In this document: piece by piece, positions 1 through 7,728 of the stretch
Layout of the letters: each line of letters begins with the position of its first letter
How positions within the stretch are numbered: position 1 is the stretch's first letter
Assembly (NCBI GenBank): GCA_046290575.1
Contig: JBKAGX010000002.1
Coordinates: 62,001-126,000 of the forward strand
Length of the DNA stretch: 64,000 nt
Reading direction: 5' to 3'
Source of the DNA: JANQQJ01 sp046290575
GTDB lineage: Bacteria > Pseudomonadota > Alphaproteobacteria > SMXS01
Notes under the pieces: generated by a model
Told to the model about the DNA's origin: nothing
Database searches by the model: none
The model's input: only the letters and a program-made list of their open reading frames with translations
Program-made: the position numbers and the translations under genes

Positions 1-788
1 GCATTATCCTCAGCGGTATAGAAATCCGGCCACAGGGTGTCGAGCTGGTCGCGGCCATGCATGGTCATGAACAGGGCGTCTGCGCCAGGGTGCCAGTCGA
101 TGGCCATGCCGTGGCGCAGCCCGGTGGCATGGCGTTCGCCGTCACGCTGGACATGAGGGATCGATTCCAGATCGAATTTCCAGATTGTGCCGGTCCGTTC
201 CAGTTCGTCGCAGGGCTGGCGTCCGGGCGCACCGGGCGTCCGCTGCGGTTGCTGGCAGGCGTTGGAGGGCGCGCCTGCATTGACATAGATGTTGCCGTCG
301 CCGTCAAACGCGATGGTCTTGGAGGCATGGCCGCGCTGCGCGGGAAAATCGCCGACGACAAGTTCGCTGGCTGCTTCAGGTGCCATACCGTCTTCGGGAA
401 ACTCGAAGCGCACCACTTCGGTGTCTGTCGCGAAATAGAGCATGTCATCGTGGATCGCGATGCCGGTGCCTTCCACGTCGCCGAAGCGAATTTGCTCGTC
501 GGCTACGCCGTCGCCGTCGCTGTCGCGCAGCGCCACGATGCCAGTGCCGTCCACCTGTTGCGCAAGCGCTACATAGACATCGCCGTTGTCCCGCACCGCG
601 ATGTGCCGGGCAATGCCCACATCGTCGGCGAAGACGGTCGCGGTAAACCCGGCGGGCAGGCGGATGCCGGTTTCGGGATCAGCCGCCGCGTCCGGGTCCA
701 CCGCCAAAGGCTGGGCCGCGACGCCGGTGCTGAATGCCAGCCCAAGGGCAAGGGCGGGGGTGATAAAGCGATGCATTTGAAGGCGCAT
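1..788 (-). CDS. PQQ-dependent sugar dehydrogenase (sorbosone/glucose dehydrogenase family), 3' end beyond window
   Basis: The first 262 codons of an exported protein are visible; the rest lies beyond position 1. It starts MRLQMHRFITPALALGLAF with a signal peptide ending near VAA-Q, and AGGAG lies 7 bases before the ATG. The mature part shows beta-propeller features of the soluble PQQ sugar dehydrogenase family: LPAGFTATVFADDV near the start, repeated DxDGDG blades, GHASKTIAFDGDGNIYVNAG followed by a Cys-containing loop, and LRHGMAIDWHPG. By family knowledge such proteins oxidise aldoses or sorbosone-like sugars in the periplasm and pass electrons to a cytochrome or quinone. The substrate is not readable. 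No PQQ synthesis genes are in the window. Confidence 0.85.
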   Translation of the reverse strand, partial: MRLQMHRFITPALALGLAFSTGVAAQPLAVDPDAAADPETGIRLPAGFTATVFADDVGIARHIAVRDNGDVYVALAQQVDGTGIVALRDSDGDGVADEQIRFGDVEGTGIAIHDDMLYFATDTEVVRFEFPEDGMAPEAASELVVGDFPAQRGHASKTIAFDGDGNIYVNAGAPSNACQQPQRTPGAPGRQPCDELERTGTIWKFDLESIPHVQRDGERHATGLRHGMAIDWHPGADALFMTMHGRDQLDTLWPDFYTAEDN

Positions 789-852
789 GGTCGTACTCCT
801 GAATTCCGTTTCGACAGACTTATAGCGCGGCGACCCTGTTGCAAGGGACAGG

Positions 853-1332
853 TTATTCGGCAGCCAGTCGCAGCAGGTATTTGTGTTCGCCGTCGAGCAC
901 CAGCTCTCCATCCTGATTGTGCAGGGTGGTGCGCAGTGTGACCACGCCGGTGGTGCGCTGTTTCTTAAGGTCGGTCACAACTGCCAGCGGATAGAGCGTG
1001 TCGCCGGGAAACACGCCTTTGAGAAACCGGCTCGACTGTTCGATGAAGCCGATCAATGCGGGCCCCACCACATGCGGGAAAAGGCCTGCGCCGACGGCGG
1101 TGACGCTCAACACCTGAAAGCCATGTGCCAGCAGATCCTTGTGATTCTGGGCTTTACAATACTCCCGGTCGTAGTGGATCGGGTGGTTGTCGCCCGAGAC
1201 GGCCTGGAACGCAGAGAAATGCGCCTCGGTCACCGTGCGGGGCGGGTTGGGAAACCGTTGGCCGATCTCCAGTCCTTCAAAGCCGGTGATCTCGACCAGC
1301 GCATAACCGTCCCTGTCGAACCCATCCGCCAC
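853..1332 (-). CDS. MaoC-like hot-dog dehydratase
   Basis: This 159-residue single hot-dog protein carries the R-specific enoyl-CoA hydratase signature: AVSGDNHPIHYDREY (about residues 44-58) has the Asp/His pair of the hydratase-2 motif, followed by HKDLLAHGF. By family, it hydrates trans-2-enoyl-CoA or dehydrates 3-hydroxyacyl-CoA in the cytoplasm. It starts only 4 bases after the stop of the upstream von Willebrand A gene, so the two are probably co-transcribed, although no functional link is obvious. The window holds other acyl-CoA enzymes (crotonase, thioesterase, acyl-CoA dehydrogenase). The fold is secure; the substrate is not. Confidence 0.85.
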   Translation of the reverse strand: MADGFDRDGYALVEITGFEGLEIGQRFPNPPRTVTEAHFSAFQAVSGDNHPIHYDREYCKAQNHKDLLAHGFQVLSVTAVGAGLFPHVVGPALIGFIEQSSRFLKGVFPGDTLYPLAVVTDLKKQRTTGVVTLRTTLHNQDGELVLDGEHKYLLRLAAE

Positions 1333-1336
1333 CCGG

Positions 1337-3499
1337 CTATTCCACGACAGTGAATTTGTCGCGGGCGATCACCTGATGCTGCAGCCCGGTGACATAGCGG
1401 GCTTCGTATTCGCCCGGCCCGGCGCTGATCGGATAGTCGGTTACGGTGCCTTCCTTCCCGTCTGCTGCGGCGGCAAACCCATATCGTATCGTCGTGCTCC
1501 ACATCTTTGAATCCGGGGTGTCCGCGCTGACCACCACAATCCGATCGCCGCTGAATCCGTCTCCGGAATACTTCACCACAAAGCTCTCGCCGGCTTTCAC
1601 CGTATCCGGTGCATCGACCATTGCCTCGGCCTGCGTGATTGTGATCGGTATGCGGGCCAGAATCTTGGCGCCGGGTTGCAGGAAGTAAGCGAGTTCGTAC
1701 TCACCGGGAATGGCCGGCACACGGATGCCTGCGGGCCGCCGGGGTTCGCCCCGGTCCGCCAGCCGGTCCCGGGAATCCCGGTTGGGCTTCTCCGCGCCCG
1801 GTTCGATGACGGAAATGAAGTCGTCCTCCCAGCCGTCCGGGCCTTCCCAAACGACGTCAATGGTGGAGCCACCCACCGCTGTCGCCGGGGCCGAGAGGCT
1901 GGCTTCCACTGCGGTGACCTTAAGGGGTGCTGACGCTTGAACAACCTGCTGCATGCCCGGATAGAGCGTGTAGCCATTGGCGAGAATATAGCGAACCTCG
2001 TAGTCGCCGGGGGTTGCGGGTGTGGTCAGCGTCGCTGGCTGGCCTTCTTTGAGCCGCGCGGTCGAGCCATTTTGAAAAATCTTTTCGCTACCGGCCTCGA
2101 TCAGGGTGACGAAATCGCCGTCGGTCAACGGGCCATCCCATTCAACATCGAACGCCGTGGCCGCTGGCACTTCCTCGGGAATGGACAGGGTATAGTCGCT
2201 GTCTGTCACGGTGATCGGCCGGCGGGCCAGGATCACTCTGGGATCGTTGAGGATATAGCGCACTTCGTAGTCGCCCGCGACGGACGGGCCGCCAATGGCG
2301 GTTGTGGCGAGATCGTTCATGTCGAAATCCCCGTCACCGTCGGTATCGAGGGCGGCTTTATCCCTGGCAGCTTTCTCATAGGCCGCCCGCGCCTTCGCGC
2401 CGGCTGCGAAATAAATCAGTTCCCGCGGACTATCGTCCAAACGGTTGACGGCGATGGTCGTGCCCAGATCGTCGGGCCCAGACCAGGTGACGTCGAAGCC
2501 GACGCCTTCGGCTGTTGCCACAGGTGCGTCGAGCGTCAAAGGCAAGGCCAGATCAACCGGTATAGTCATGACCTTCGGCTGTTGTGGGTTAACGGTGAAG
2601 TCCGCCATGCCTGTCTTTTCGCCGCCATGCGCCCAGCCAGTCCAAACGACTGTGACGCTATAGTCGCCCGGCAGCACCTCCGTCTCGACAGCACCGGCGT
2701 CTTCAGCGGTGAACACCGGATCACCGCCTTCGGCAGGCAAGACTGTCCAGTTCAAATTCGATTGAATCAACGGCCCGCCATTGAGGATTGTGGCCTTCAG
2801 CGCCAGCGTCGATGGCACCGATTCAGATTCGGCCTCTGAAGGTTCGGCTTCGCCCTGGGTCAGGGCGACTTGCGCCAGCGCGTCGGTCAGCTCCTCGGCG
2901 TTATCGGCGGCCAGGAATACGCCGCCGGTTTCCTCGGCGATGCATTGAAGGCCGGTGCGTTCTTCTTCAGTAACGTCGAAGCCGACGACGTGCACTGTGA
3001 AGTCCAGGCCGTTTTCTTCCAGCATGCGGCCCAGTTCGCAGGGGTCGACGTCGCAAGTTTCCTTGCCGTCGGACACCAGAATGACGGTCGATTTATTCCT
3101 GGTGTAGTTAAGGTCTTCGGCGGCATGCAGCACCGAGGAGGACAGCGGCGTTTTCCCGGTGGGCGACAGGGCCCGGACCTGATCGATCAGCTTGGCGCGC
3201 TCTGCGCCCACGTCCGCCAGGGTCTCTATATCCTTGCAGTCACCTTTCTTGCGGTGCCCATAGGCAACAAGGCCCAGGCGCCGCTCTTCCGGGATCGACC
3301 GGATCAGCCCTTCCATCACGTCTTTGGCGATGACGATCTTGTTGACGCCGTCGATCTGCCCCCACATCGAACCGGACGCATCCATGATGAGGATTGTGTC
3401 TTCCGGTCCAGCCGATGCGTCCTGGGCCGATACGTCTTGAGCCGAAGCGGCGCCTGCGCCCATGGCCAGCGACATGGCAAAAGCGATTGATCGAAACAT
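1337..3499 (-). CDS. Exported von Willebrand factor A-domain protein with repeated beta-sandwich modules
   Basis: The start at 3499 (MFRSIAFAMSLAMGAGAASA, a signal peptide) is chosen because GGAGG lies just upstream; the open frame continues further upstream without such a site. The mature protein opens with a VWA domain (about residues 34-235) with the MIDAS motif D40-A-S-G-S, so it probably binds a divalent metal and a protein partner. The C-terminal two thirds hold about four related modules of roughly 90-110 residues, each ending in a GxYExRY strand (AGDYEVRYIL, PGDYEVRYIL, PGEYELAYFL, PGEYEARYVT). One carries an inserted DTDGDGDFD calcium-type loop. It is probably periplasmic. The ligand is unknown. 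It precedes the MaoC gene by 4 bases. Confidence 0.85.
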   Translation of the reverse strand: MFRSIAFAMSLAMGAGAASAQDVSAQDASAGPEDTILIMDASGSMWGQIDGVNKIVIAKDVMEGLIRSIPEERRLGLVAYGHRKKGDCKDIETLADVGAERAKLIDQVRALSPTGKTPLSSSVLHAAEDLNYTRNKSTVILVSDGKETCDVDPCELGRMLEENGLDFTVHVVGFDVTEEERTGLQCIAEETGGVFLAADNAEELTDALAQVALTQGEAEPSEAESESVPSTLALKATILNGGPLIQSNLNWTVLPAEGGDPVFTAEDAGAVETEVLPGDYSVTVVWTGWAHGGEKTGMADFTVNPQQPKVMTIPVDLALPLTLDAPVATAEGVGFDVTWSGPDDLGTTIAVNRLDDSPRELIYFAAGAKARAAYEKAARDKAALDTDGDGDFDMNDLATTAIGGPSVAGDYEVRYILNDPRVILARRPITVTDSDYTLSIPEEVPAATAFDVEWDGPLTDGDFVTLIEAGSEKIFQNGSTARLKEGQPATLTTPATPGDYEVRYILANGYTLYPGMQQVVQASAPLKVTAVEASLSAPATAVGGSTIDVVWEGPDGWEDDFISVIEPGAEKPNRDSRDRLADRGEPRRPAGIRVPAIPGEYELAYFLQPGAKILARIPITITQAEAMVDAPDTVKAGESFVVKYSGDGFSGDRIVVVSADTPDSKMWSTTIRYGFAAAADGKEGTVTDYPISAGPGEYEARYVTGLQHQVIARDKFTVVE

Positions 3500-3639
3500 T
3501 ATCGTCCTCCCTGAACTTCGCGGCGCTCTTATAGCATCTGGAGTTAGGGTGCCGGTAGCGTGCCGTCCACCTGCGCCCAATCGAGGGTTCTGCTATGTTG
3601 CAGCCAGCAATGGCAGCTGGGCTGAAGGAAACAGCGGAG

Positions 3640-4641
3640 ATGAAGAAAGTGATCCTCTATGGACTTCCGGCCATCGCCGTGATTTTGGTTGGGGCTTATG
3701 CCTATCTTTGGGCGCCCGATATGCCTGCCGCCGAAGCAGAGGCCAAATACGCCAACGATGCCTCGCAATTCATCACGTTGCCGGATGGCGCGCGAATCCA
3801 TTACCGCGATCAAGGCAGATGGAACGGGCACCCCATCGTGCTGGTCCATGGTGCCAATGCGTCGCTGCACACCTGGGAGCCCTGGGTTGTTCTGCTGGGA
3901 GACCAGTTTCGGGTCATCACGCTCGATCTTCAGGGTCACGGGCTCACGGGGCCGATCCCCAGCGAGGACTACACCACGGGAGGCATGGCCGATCTGCTGG
4001 ACCGTTTCGTTGAGGCCATCGGGCTGGAGCGCTTTGCTCTAGGCGGTAGTTCGATGGGCGGCAATATCGCCTGGGTCTACGCTATCGATCATCCGGCCAA
4101 GCTGGATGCCTTGATTCTGGTCGGGTCCGCCGGGTTGCAGCCCCCGCGCGAGGGAGAGAGCGCCGAAGAGGGGTCGACACCGTTATTCATAAAGCTCCTG
4201 ACCTCGCCGCTTGGCCGCAAGCTGGGCGCCAATGTGTCACCCCGGCCGCTGGTTAGAGGTGGGGTGGAGGCGATGTTCGTCGATCAGTCGCTGATCAATG
4301 ACGCGATGGTCGATCGCTATGTCGACCTTAACCTGCGCGAAGGCAACCGCGCCGCGACGCTGAAGCGGTCGGCGAACCCCTGGCCCGATAGCGCGGATTA
4401 TCAGGCGCGGCTGGGTGAGATCACCACCCCGACCTTGGTCTTGCACGGTCTCGGCGACGTTCTGGTCCCACCTGCGGTTGGCGAAGCGCTGGCGGCGCGG
4501 ATTCCTGATGCGACGCTCATTCTTTACGAGAGTGTCGGGCATATTCCGATGGAGGAAGTGGCCGAGCAAAGCGCGGCTGACCTGCGCACATTTATGGACA
4601 ATGTTCTCGGCCCGAACGGCCGCTTGAAACCCGGCGCTTAA
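3640..4641 (+). CDS. Membrane-anchored alpha/beta hydrolase
   Basis: This 333-residue alpha/beta-hydrolase has an N-terminal hydrophobic anchor (MKKVILYGLPAIAVILVGAY) that places it in the periplasm or on the inner membrane. The catalytic residues are clear: nucleophile Ser138 in G-S-S-M-G, Asp273 in GLGDVLVPP and His301 in VGHIPMEE, with HGANASLHTW supplying the oxyanion region. The start at ATG 3640 follows an AGCGGAG site; an upstream in-frame ATG at 3610 lacks one. By family it hydrolyses an ester, lactone or similar C-C/C-O bond. It converges on the Coq4 gene, and the two stop codons overlap by 4 bases. Confidence 0.88.
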   Translation: MKKVILYGLPAIAVILVGAYAYLWAPDMPAAEAEAKYANDASQFITLPDGARIHYRDQGRWNGHPIVLVHGANASLHTWEPWVVLLGDQFRVITLDLQGHGLTGPIPSEDYTTGGMADLLDRFVEAIGLERFALGGSSMGGNIAWVYAIDHPAKLDALILVGSAGLQPPREGESAEEGSTPLFIKLLTSPLGRKLGANVSPRPLVRGGVEAMFVDQSLINDAMVDRYVDLNLREGNRAATLKRSANPWPDSADYQARLGEITTPTLVLHGLGDVLVPPAVGEALAARIPDATLILYESVGHIPMEEVAEQSAADLRTFMDNVLGPNGRLKPGA

Positions 4642-5414
4642 GCCGCCTGGGGCAGGGGACTCAACGGATCCTGTTCATAGCCCTGAACGCCTGCCTCCCG
4701 CATGATGGCGACAGCCCGTTCATAGGCGATCGGGCGCTGCCGTCCGATCAGCGTGCGAACTTCCTCAATCGGCCGTGGCAGCATCGCTTCCCAGTCCAGC
4801 GCGGCCAGCCATGCCGTTTCCCGGCCAAGGCGGAAGCCCTCGCGTACCGCTTCGTCCACCGGAACGCCGGGCAGCACCTTGCGTGACTTGCGCAGGCCCA
4901 TCCAGATGATGAAACGCACACCGCGATTGCGCAGTTGCGCATAGGTGAAGGCCAACAGGCTCAACTCGCCAATTTCGTCGCGGCCATAGCCGTTCAGGAC
5001 ATGCCAAAGGTCATGGCTATCCCGGACCCGGCGGCGCAACAGGTTTTCATCGGCGGTGAACCCTTCGCCCTGGCCAGCCCCTTCGCGGCTGGCATCGACC
5101 AATCCATCTGCCGTCAGGTTTTCCGCACCGACAAAATCCAGATAGGCGCGGCCCAGGCTGCCTGCGGGCATGGCCGCCAGCGCGTCCCGGTCGGCAAGCG
5201 CATGCAAGATCTCCCGGCGGTCGTGCAGCACCTGCGCCCCCACCTCGGTTTGCGCAAAACGTTTCAGATTTCGCTTCAGTTCGCCGCCGCCCAGGGCGCT
5301 GATGATCTTGAACACCTGCACGGTGTCTTCCTTGTCAGCGAGCAGTTTCTGCATTGCCTTCCAGGCGACGAGCGGCTGCATGCGACGGCGGGAGGTTGCC
5401 TGAGGATTATCCAT
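4638..5414 (-). CDS. coq4: Coq4 family ubiquinone biosynthesis protein
   Basis: The 258 residues carry the Coq4 metal motif H134-D-x2-H138-x11-E150 (RDSHDLWHVLNGYGRDEIGE), and its length fits the family. Coq4 proteins bind a divalent metal at this site and act at ring carbon 1 of the ubiquinone precursor (oxidative decarboxylation) at the membrane. Bacterial Coq4 is typical of some alphaproteobacteria, which supports the placement. The gene is alone on its strand, converges with the hydrolase gene, and its upstream region carries an operator-like inverted repeat (TTACC-N4-GGTAA). A role outside ubiquinone synthesis cannot be excluded from sequence. Confidence 0.88.
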   Translation of the reverse strand: MDNPQATSRRRMQPLVAWKAMQKLLADKEDTVQVFKIISALGGGELKRNLKRFAQTEVGAQVLHDRREILHALADRDALAAMPAGSLGRAYLDFVGAENLTADGLVDASREGAGQGEGFTADENLLRRRVRDSHDLWHVLNGYGRDEIGELSLLAFTYAQLRNRGVRFIIWMGLRKSRKVLPGVPVDEAVREGFRLGRETAWLAALDWEAMLPRPIEEVRTLIGRQRPIAYERAVAIMREAGVQGYEQDPLSPLPQAA

Positions 5415-5467
5415 GATGGTTCCCGAACATGACCAAGAACCGAAACGATATCACGTTCAGTTTCCTA

Positions 5468-5481
5468 TTACCATACGGTAA
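5468..5481. promoter_or_regulatory. Operator-like inverted repeat upstream of coq4
   Basis: TTACC-N4-GGTAA is a perfect 5-bp inverted repeat with a 4-base spacer, 54 bases upstream of the coq4 ATG. A second, looser dyad (CCATA...TATGG) spans 5471-5496. Short symmetric repeats of this form are common binding sites for TetR-type repressors. No regulator gene is nearby, so this is inference from symmetry and position only. Confidence 0.35.
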
Positions 5482-5589
5482 CATATAGCGATATGGTCAC
5501 CGGTAGTAAGCCGCTAAACGCTTTGCGATCAGGGTCCGCCGGCCTATATCCAGAATGTAGTGATTGTTCCGATTTAGAAGGCCAAAGCG

Positions 5590-6273
5590 TTGGGGTGCCA
5601 ATTTCTGAAATCGTCAAATCGGATGTTGACCGTCATTGGTCTGACGGTGCTGCTCGGTGCGTGTGCCTATTACCCCGATGAATATGGTGGCAGTCACTAC
5701 ACCGTCAGCGCGGGCTACTATCAGGGCGGGGGCGGGTACCATCACCCCGGCTACTTCTATCATCCACGCTATTACTTCAGCGGTTACCCAGGGCATTTTT
5801 TTTATGTGCCCTATTACCGGCACCACCGCTATTACGCGCATCGGCGTCACTGGGACCGCTATCATGACTATTATTGGCGGCCCTACCATGATGACCGTTA
5901 CGCTAAGCATCATCGCTACCGGAACCTGAACAAGGCTGAGCGGCGGGCCGCGAAGCGCGCCTACAAGGAAGACAAGAGGGAGTACAAAGCCGGCAAGCGG
6001 GCCCGCAAGTCGGACAGGCGAGCCGCTAAAGCTGAGCGGAAGGCCGCGCGGCGGGAAACCAAGCGGTCTTATCGCGATCAGAACAAGAGTTATAGAGGCA
6101 CGGGCACCCAGAACAGCTCGACCAGCAGTTCTTCCTCAGGCGGTTACAACAAGTCGAACCGCCAGTACAAAGGGTCATCCTCAGGATACTCAAAGTCGGG
6201 CTACTCAAAGCCAAACTATCGCGGCACGCAGCGCGGGTCCGGCTATCAGGGCCGGTCGGGTAAGAGCCGCTAG
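5590..6273 (+). CDS. Tyr/His-rich, then Lys/Arg-rich putative lipoprotein of unknown function
   Basis: I do not recognise a family. The protein begins MGCQFLKSSNRMLTVIGLTV followed by LLGAC, a lipoprotein signal with lipobox Cys25. I chose the TTG at 5590 because AGAAGG lies 8 bases upstream and because this start supplies the positive n-region; the ATG at 5623 has no ribosome site and no positive residues before the hydrophobic core. The mature part has three zones of biased composition: Tyr/His/Gly-rich (about 26-110), Lys/Arg/Ala-rich with helix-like repeats (about 111-155), and Ser/Gly/Tyr-rich (about 156-227). It could bind metal, nucleic acid or an anionic envelope polymer. Confidence 0.7.
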   Translation: MGCQFLKSSNRMLTVIGLTVLLGACAYYPDEYGGSHYTVSAGYYQGGGGYHHPGYFYHPRYYFSGYPGHFFYVPYYRHHRYYAHRRHWDRYHDYYWRPYHDDRYAKHHRYRNLNKAERRAAKRAYKEDKREYKAGKRARKSDRRAAKAERKAARRETKRSYRDQNKSYRGTGTQNSSTSSSSSGGYNKSNRQYKGSSSGYSKSGYSKPNYRGTQRGSGYQGRSGKSR

Positions 6274-6341
6274 AGTCTCGTCCGGTCGCTGGCAATCGCC
6301 CGGCGATCCAACGAACTGGATAAAGCTTGCTCCGGTTTGAC

Positions 6342-6878
6342 CTAGGGCTGGCCGAGCGTCGTGAAAAGTTCCTTGCCGTCCCACGCATCCGCCGTCGCTT
6401 TAACCGCGGCATAGAGCCCGCGTACGCCCGGGTGGTCCTGATAAAGCTCAATCATATGGCCCAGCGCGGGACGCGTATCGACGTAGCAGAGGAATGTGTC
6501 CTCCCCGGTCTGGAACTCGTTGGCGACGGGGTAGCCTGCCGCTTCGAACTTGGCTTTTTCCGCGTCATAATCTTTGCAGAATACGGCGGTGTGGTGGAAG
6601 CCTTCTTCGCCCTTGGCGAACATGTCGCGGTAGCAGCTTGGTCCGTCGGAGTGTTGTTCGATGAACTCGATGTTCAGATCGCCGGACTGGCAGAAGGCTG
6701 CCGACATATGGTGTTCGACAACCTCGCCCCGGTACCAGACCTTGACCAGGGGAATGTTCTCCACCAGCACAAACGGTCCGACACCATAGACACTGTGATA
6801 GCGCTCACAGGCCTCGCGCAGATTGTTGACGAAATAGGCGTTCTGAATGACCGCGGTGCGGTCGAGTAGCGGTGCCAT
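6342..6878 (-). CDS. VOC superfamily (glyoxalase-fold) protein
   Basis: This is a 178-residue protein with two beta-alpha-beta3 halves of the vicinal-oxygen-chelate fold. It opens IQNAYFVNNLREACERYHSV, contains GFHHTAVFCKDYDAEKAKF (second metal-binding strand) and ends the core with GHMIELYQDHPG (metal Glu). GGGGAG precedes the ATG. By family it could be an epimerase, isomerase or ring-cleavage enzyme; no specific reaction can be assigned. It is divergent from the rhomboid gene with a 95-base shared upstream region and convergent with the Tyr/His-rich lipoprotein gene. Confidence 0.82.
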   Translation of the reverse strand: MAPLLDRTAVIQNAYFVNNLREACERYHSVYGVGPFVLVENIPLVKVWYRGEVVEHHMSAAFCQSGDLNIEFIEQHSDGPSCYRDMFAKGEEGFHHTAVFCKDYDAEKAKFEAAGYPVANEFQTGEDTFLCYVDTRPALGHMIELYQDHPGVRGLYAAVKATADAWDGKELFTTLGQP

Positions 6879-6973
6879 TTGGCTGTCTCCCCGGTGAAGC
6901 TTAGATGATTGACACCTATACTAGTCAGCCGCAACGTCGAGCAAAAGCCGCAATACGGTTTAGATGAGGGTTA

Positions 6974-7720
6974 ATGTTTCCGCTCTATGACGACAACCCG
7001 CACGGTCAACGGCCCTGGGTCACCTATTGTCTGATCGGTATCTGTGTCGTCGTCTTCCTGATGCAGACCGGCCAGGGGGCTCGTACCGCGCAGGAAATGG
7101 TGATCGCTTTCGGCTTTATTCCGGCCCGGGTTTTCACGCCGGCTGACCTGCCGCCCGAGTTCGCGATCATTCCCGGGTGGGCCACGCTGATCAGCTCCAT
7201 GTTCATGCATGGGGGCTGGATGCATCTGGGCGGCAATATGCTTTACCTGTGGATCTTCGGCGACAATGTCGAGGTGGCCATGGGTCGGTTGCGGTTTCTG
7301 GCGTTTTATCTTTTGACCGGCATCGCAGCGGCGCTATGCCATGCGGTGCTCGATCCCGGGTCGCGCATTCCGCTGGTCGGCGCCAGCGGCGCGATTTCCG
7401 GCGTGCTGGGCGCCTATATTCTGCTGTTTCCGCGTGCCAGCGTGCAGGTCCTGATGTTCCCGCTCGGTTTTGTCAGTGTTCCGGCCGTGATCGTGCTGGC
7501 GGTCTGGTTTGGGCTGCAGCTGTTCAACGGATTTGGCAGCGACAGCTCCGGTGGCGGCGTGGCTTTCTGGGCGCATGTTGGCGGGTTTATCGCCGGTGTC
7601 GTTCTCGTAACACTTTTCAAGAAGCGCGACGTACGTCTGTTTGCGCGCGGCCACCACAAACCATTTGAGATCGAACGGCGAGGACCCAAAGATGGCCCCT
7701 GGGGCCCACGACCGGATTAG
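6974..7720 (+). CDS. Rhomboid-family intramembrane serine protease
   Basis: The 248 residues contain about six hydrophobic segments and the full rhomboid signature: H84-L-G-G-N88 in the second helix, catalytic Ser138 in G136-A-S-G and catalytic His201 in HVGGF. GAGGG precedes the ATG. Rhomboids cut single-pass membrane proteins inside the bilayer. The C-terminal tail after about residue 216 is polar and Arg/Lys/His-rich, so probably cytoplasmic. The gene lies 8 bases before the P-loop protein gene, suggesting one transcript. The substrate is unknown. Confidence 0.92.
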   Translation: MFPLYDDNPHGQRPWVTYCLIGICVVVFLMQTGQGARTAQEMVIAFGFIPARVFTPADLPPEFAIIPGWATLISSMFMHGGWMHLGGNMLYLWIFGDNVEVAMGRLRFLAFYLLTGIAAALCHAVLDPGSRIPLVGASGAISGVLGAYILLFPRASVQVLMFPLGFVSVPAVIVLAVWFGLQLFNGFGSDSSGGGVAFWAHVGGFIAGVVLVTLFKKRDVRLFARGHHKPFEIERRGPKDGPWGPRPD

Positions 7721-7728
7721 GTGAAAAC

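Noticed and set aside
57..941. Plus-strand open frame of 294 codons at the left edge
   Set aside because: It lies opposite the PQQ sugar dehydrogenase and MaoC genes, which have family motifs, signal peptide and ribosome sites.
6909..6937. TTGACA box before the rhomboid gene as a promoter
   Set aside because: The hexamer is good, but no acceptable -10 box lies 16-18 bases downstream.
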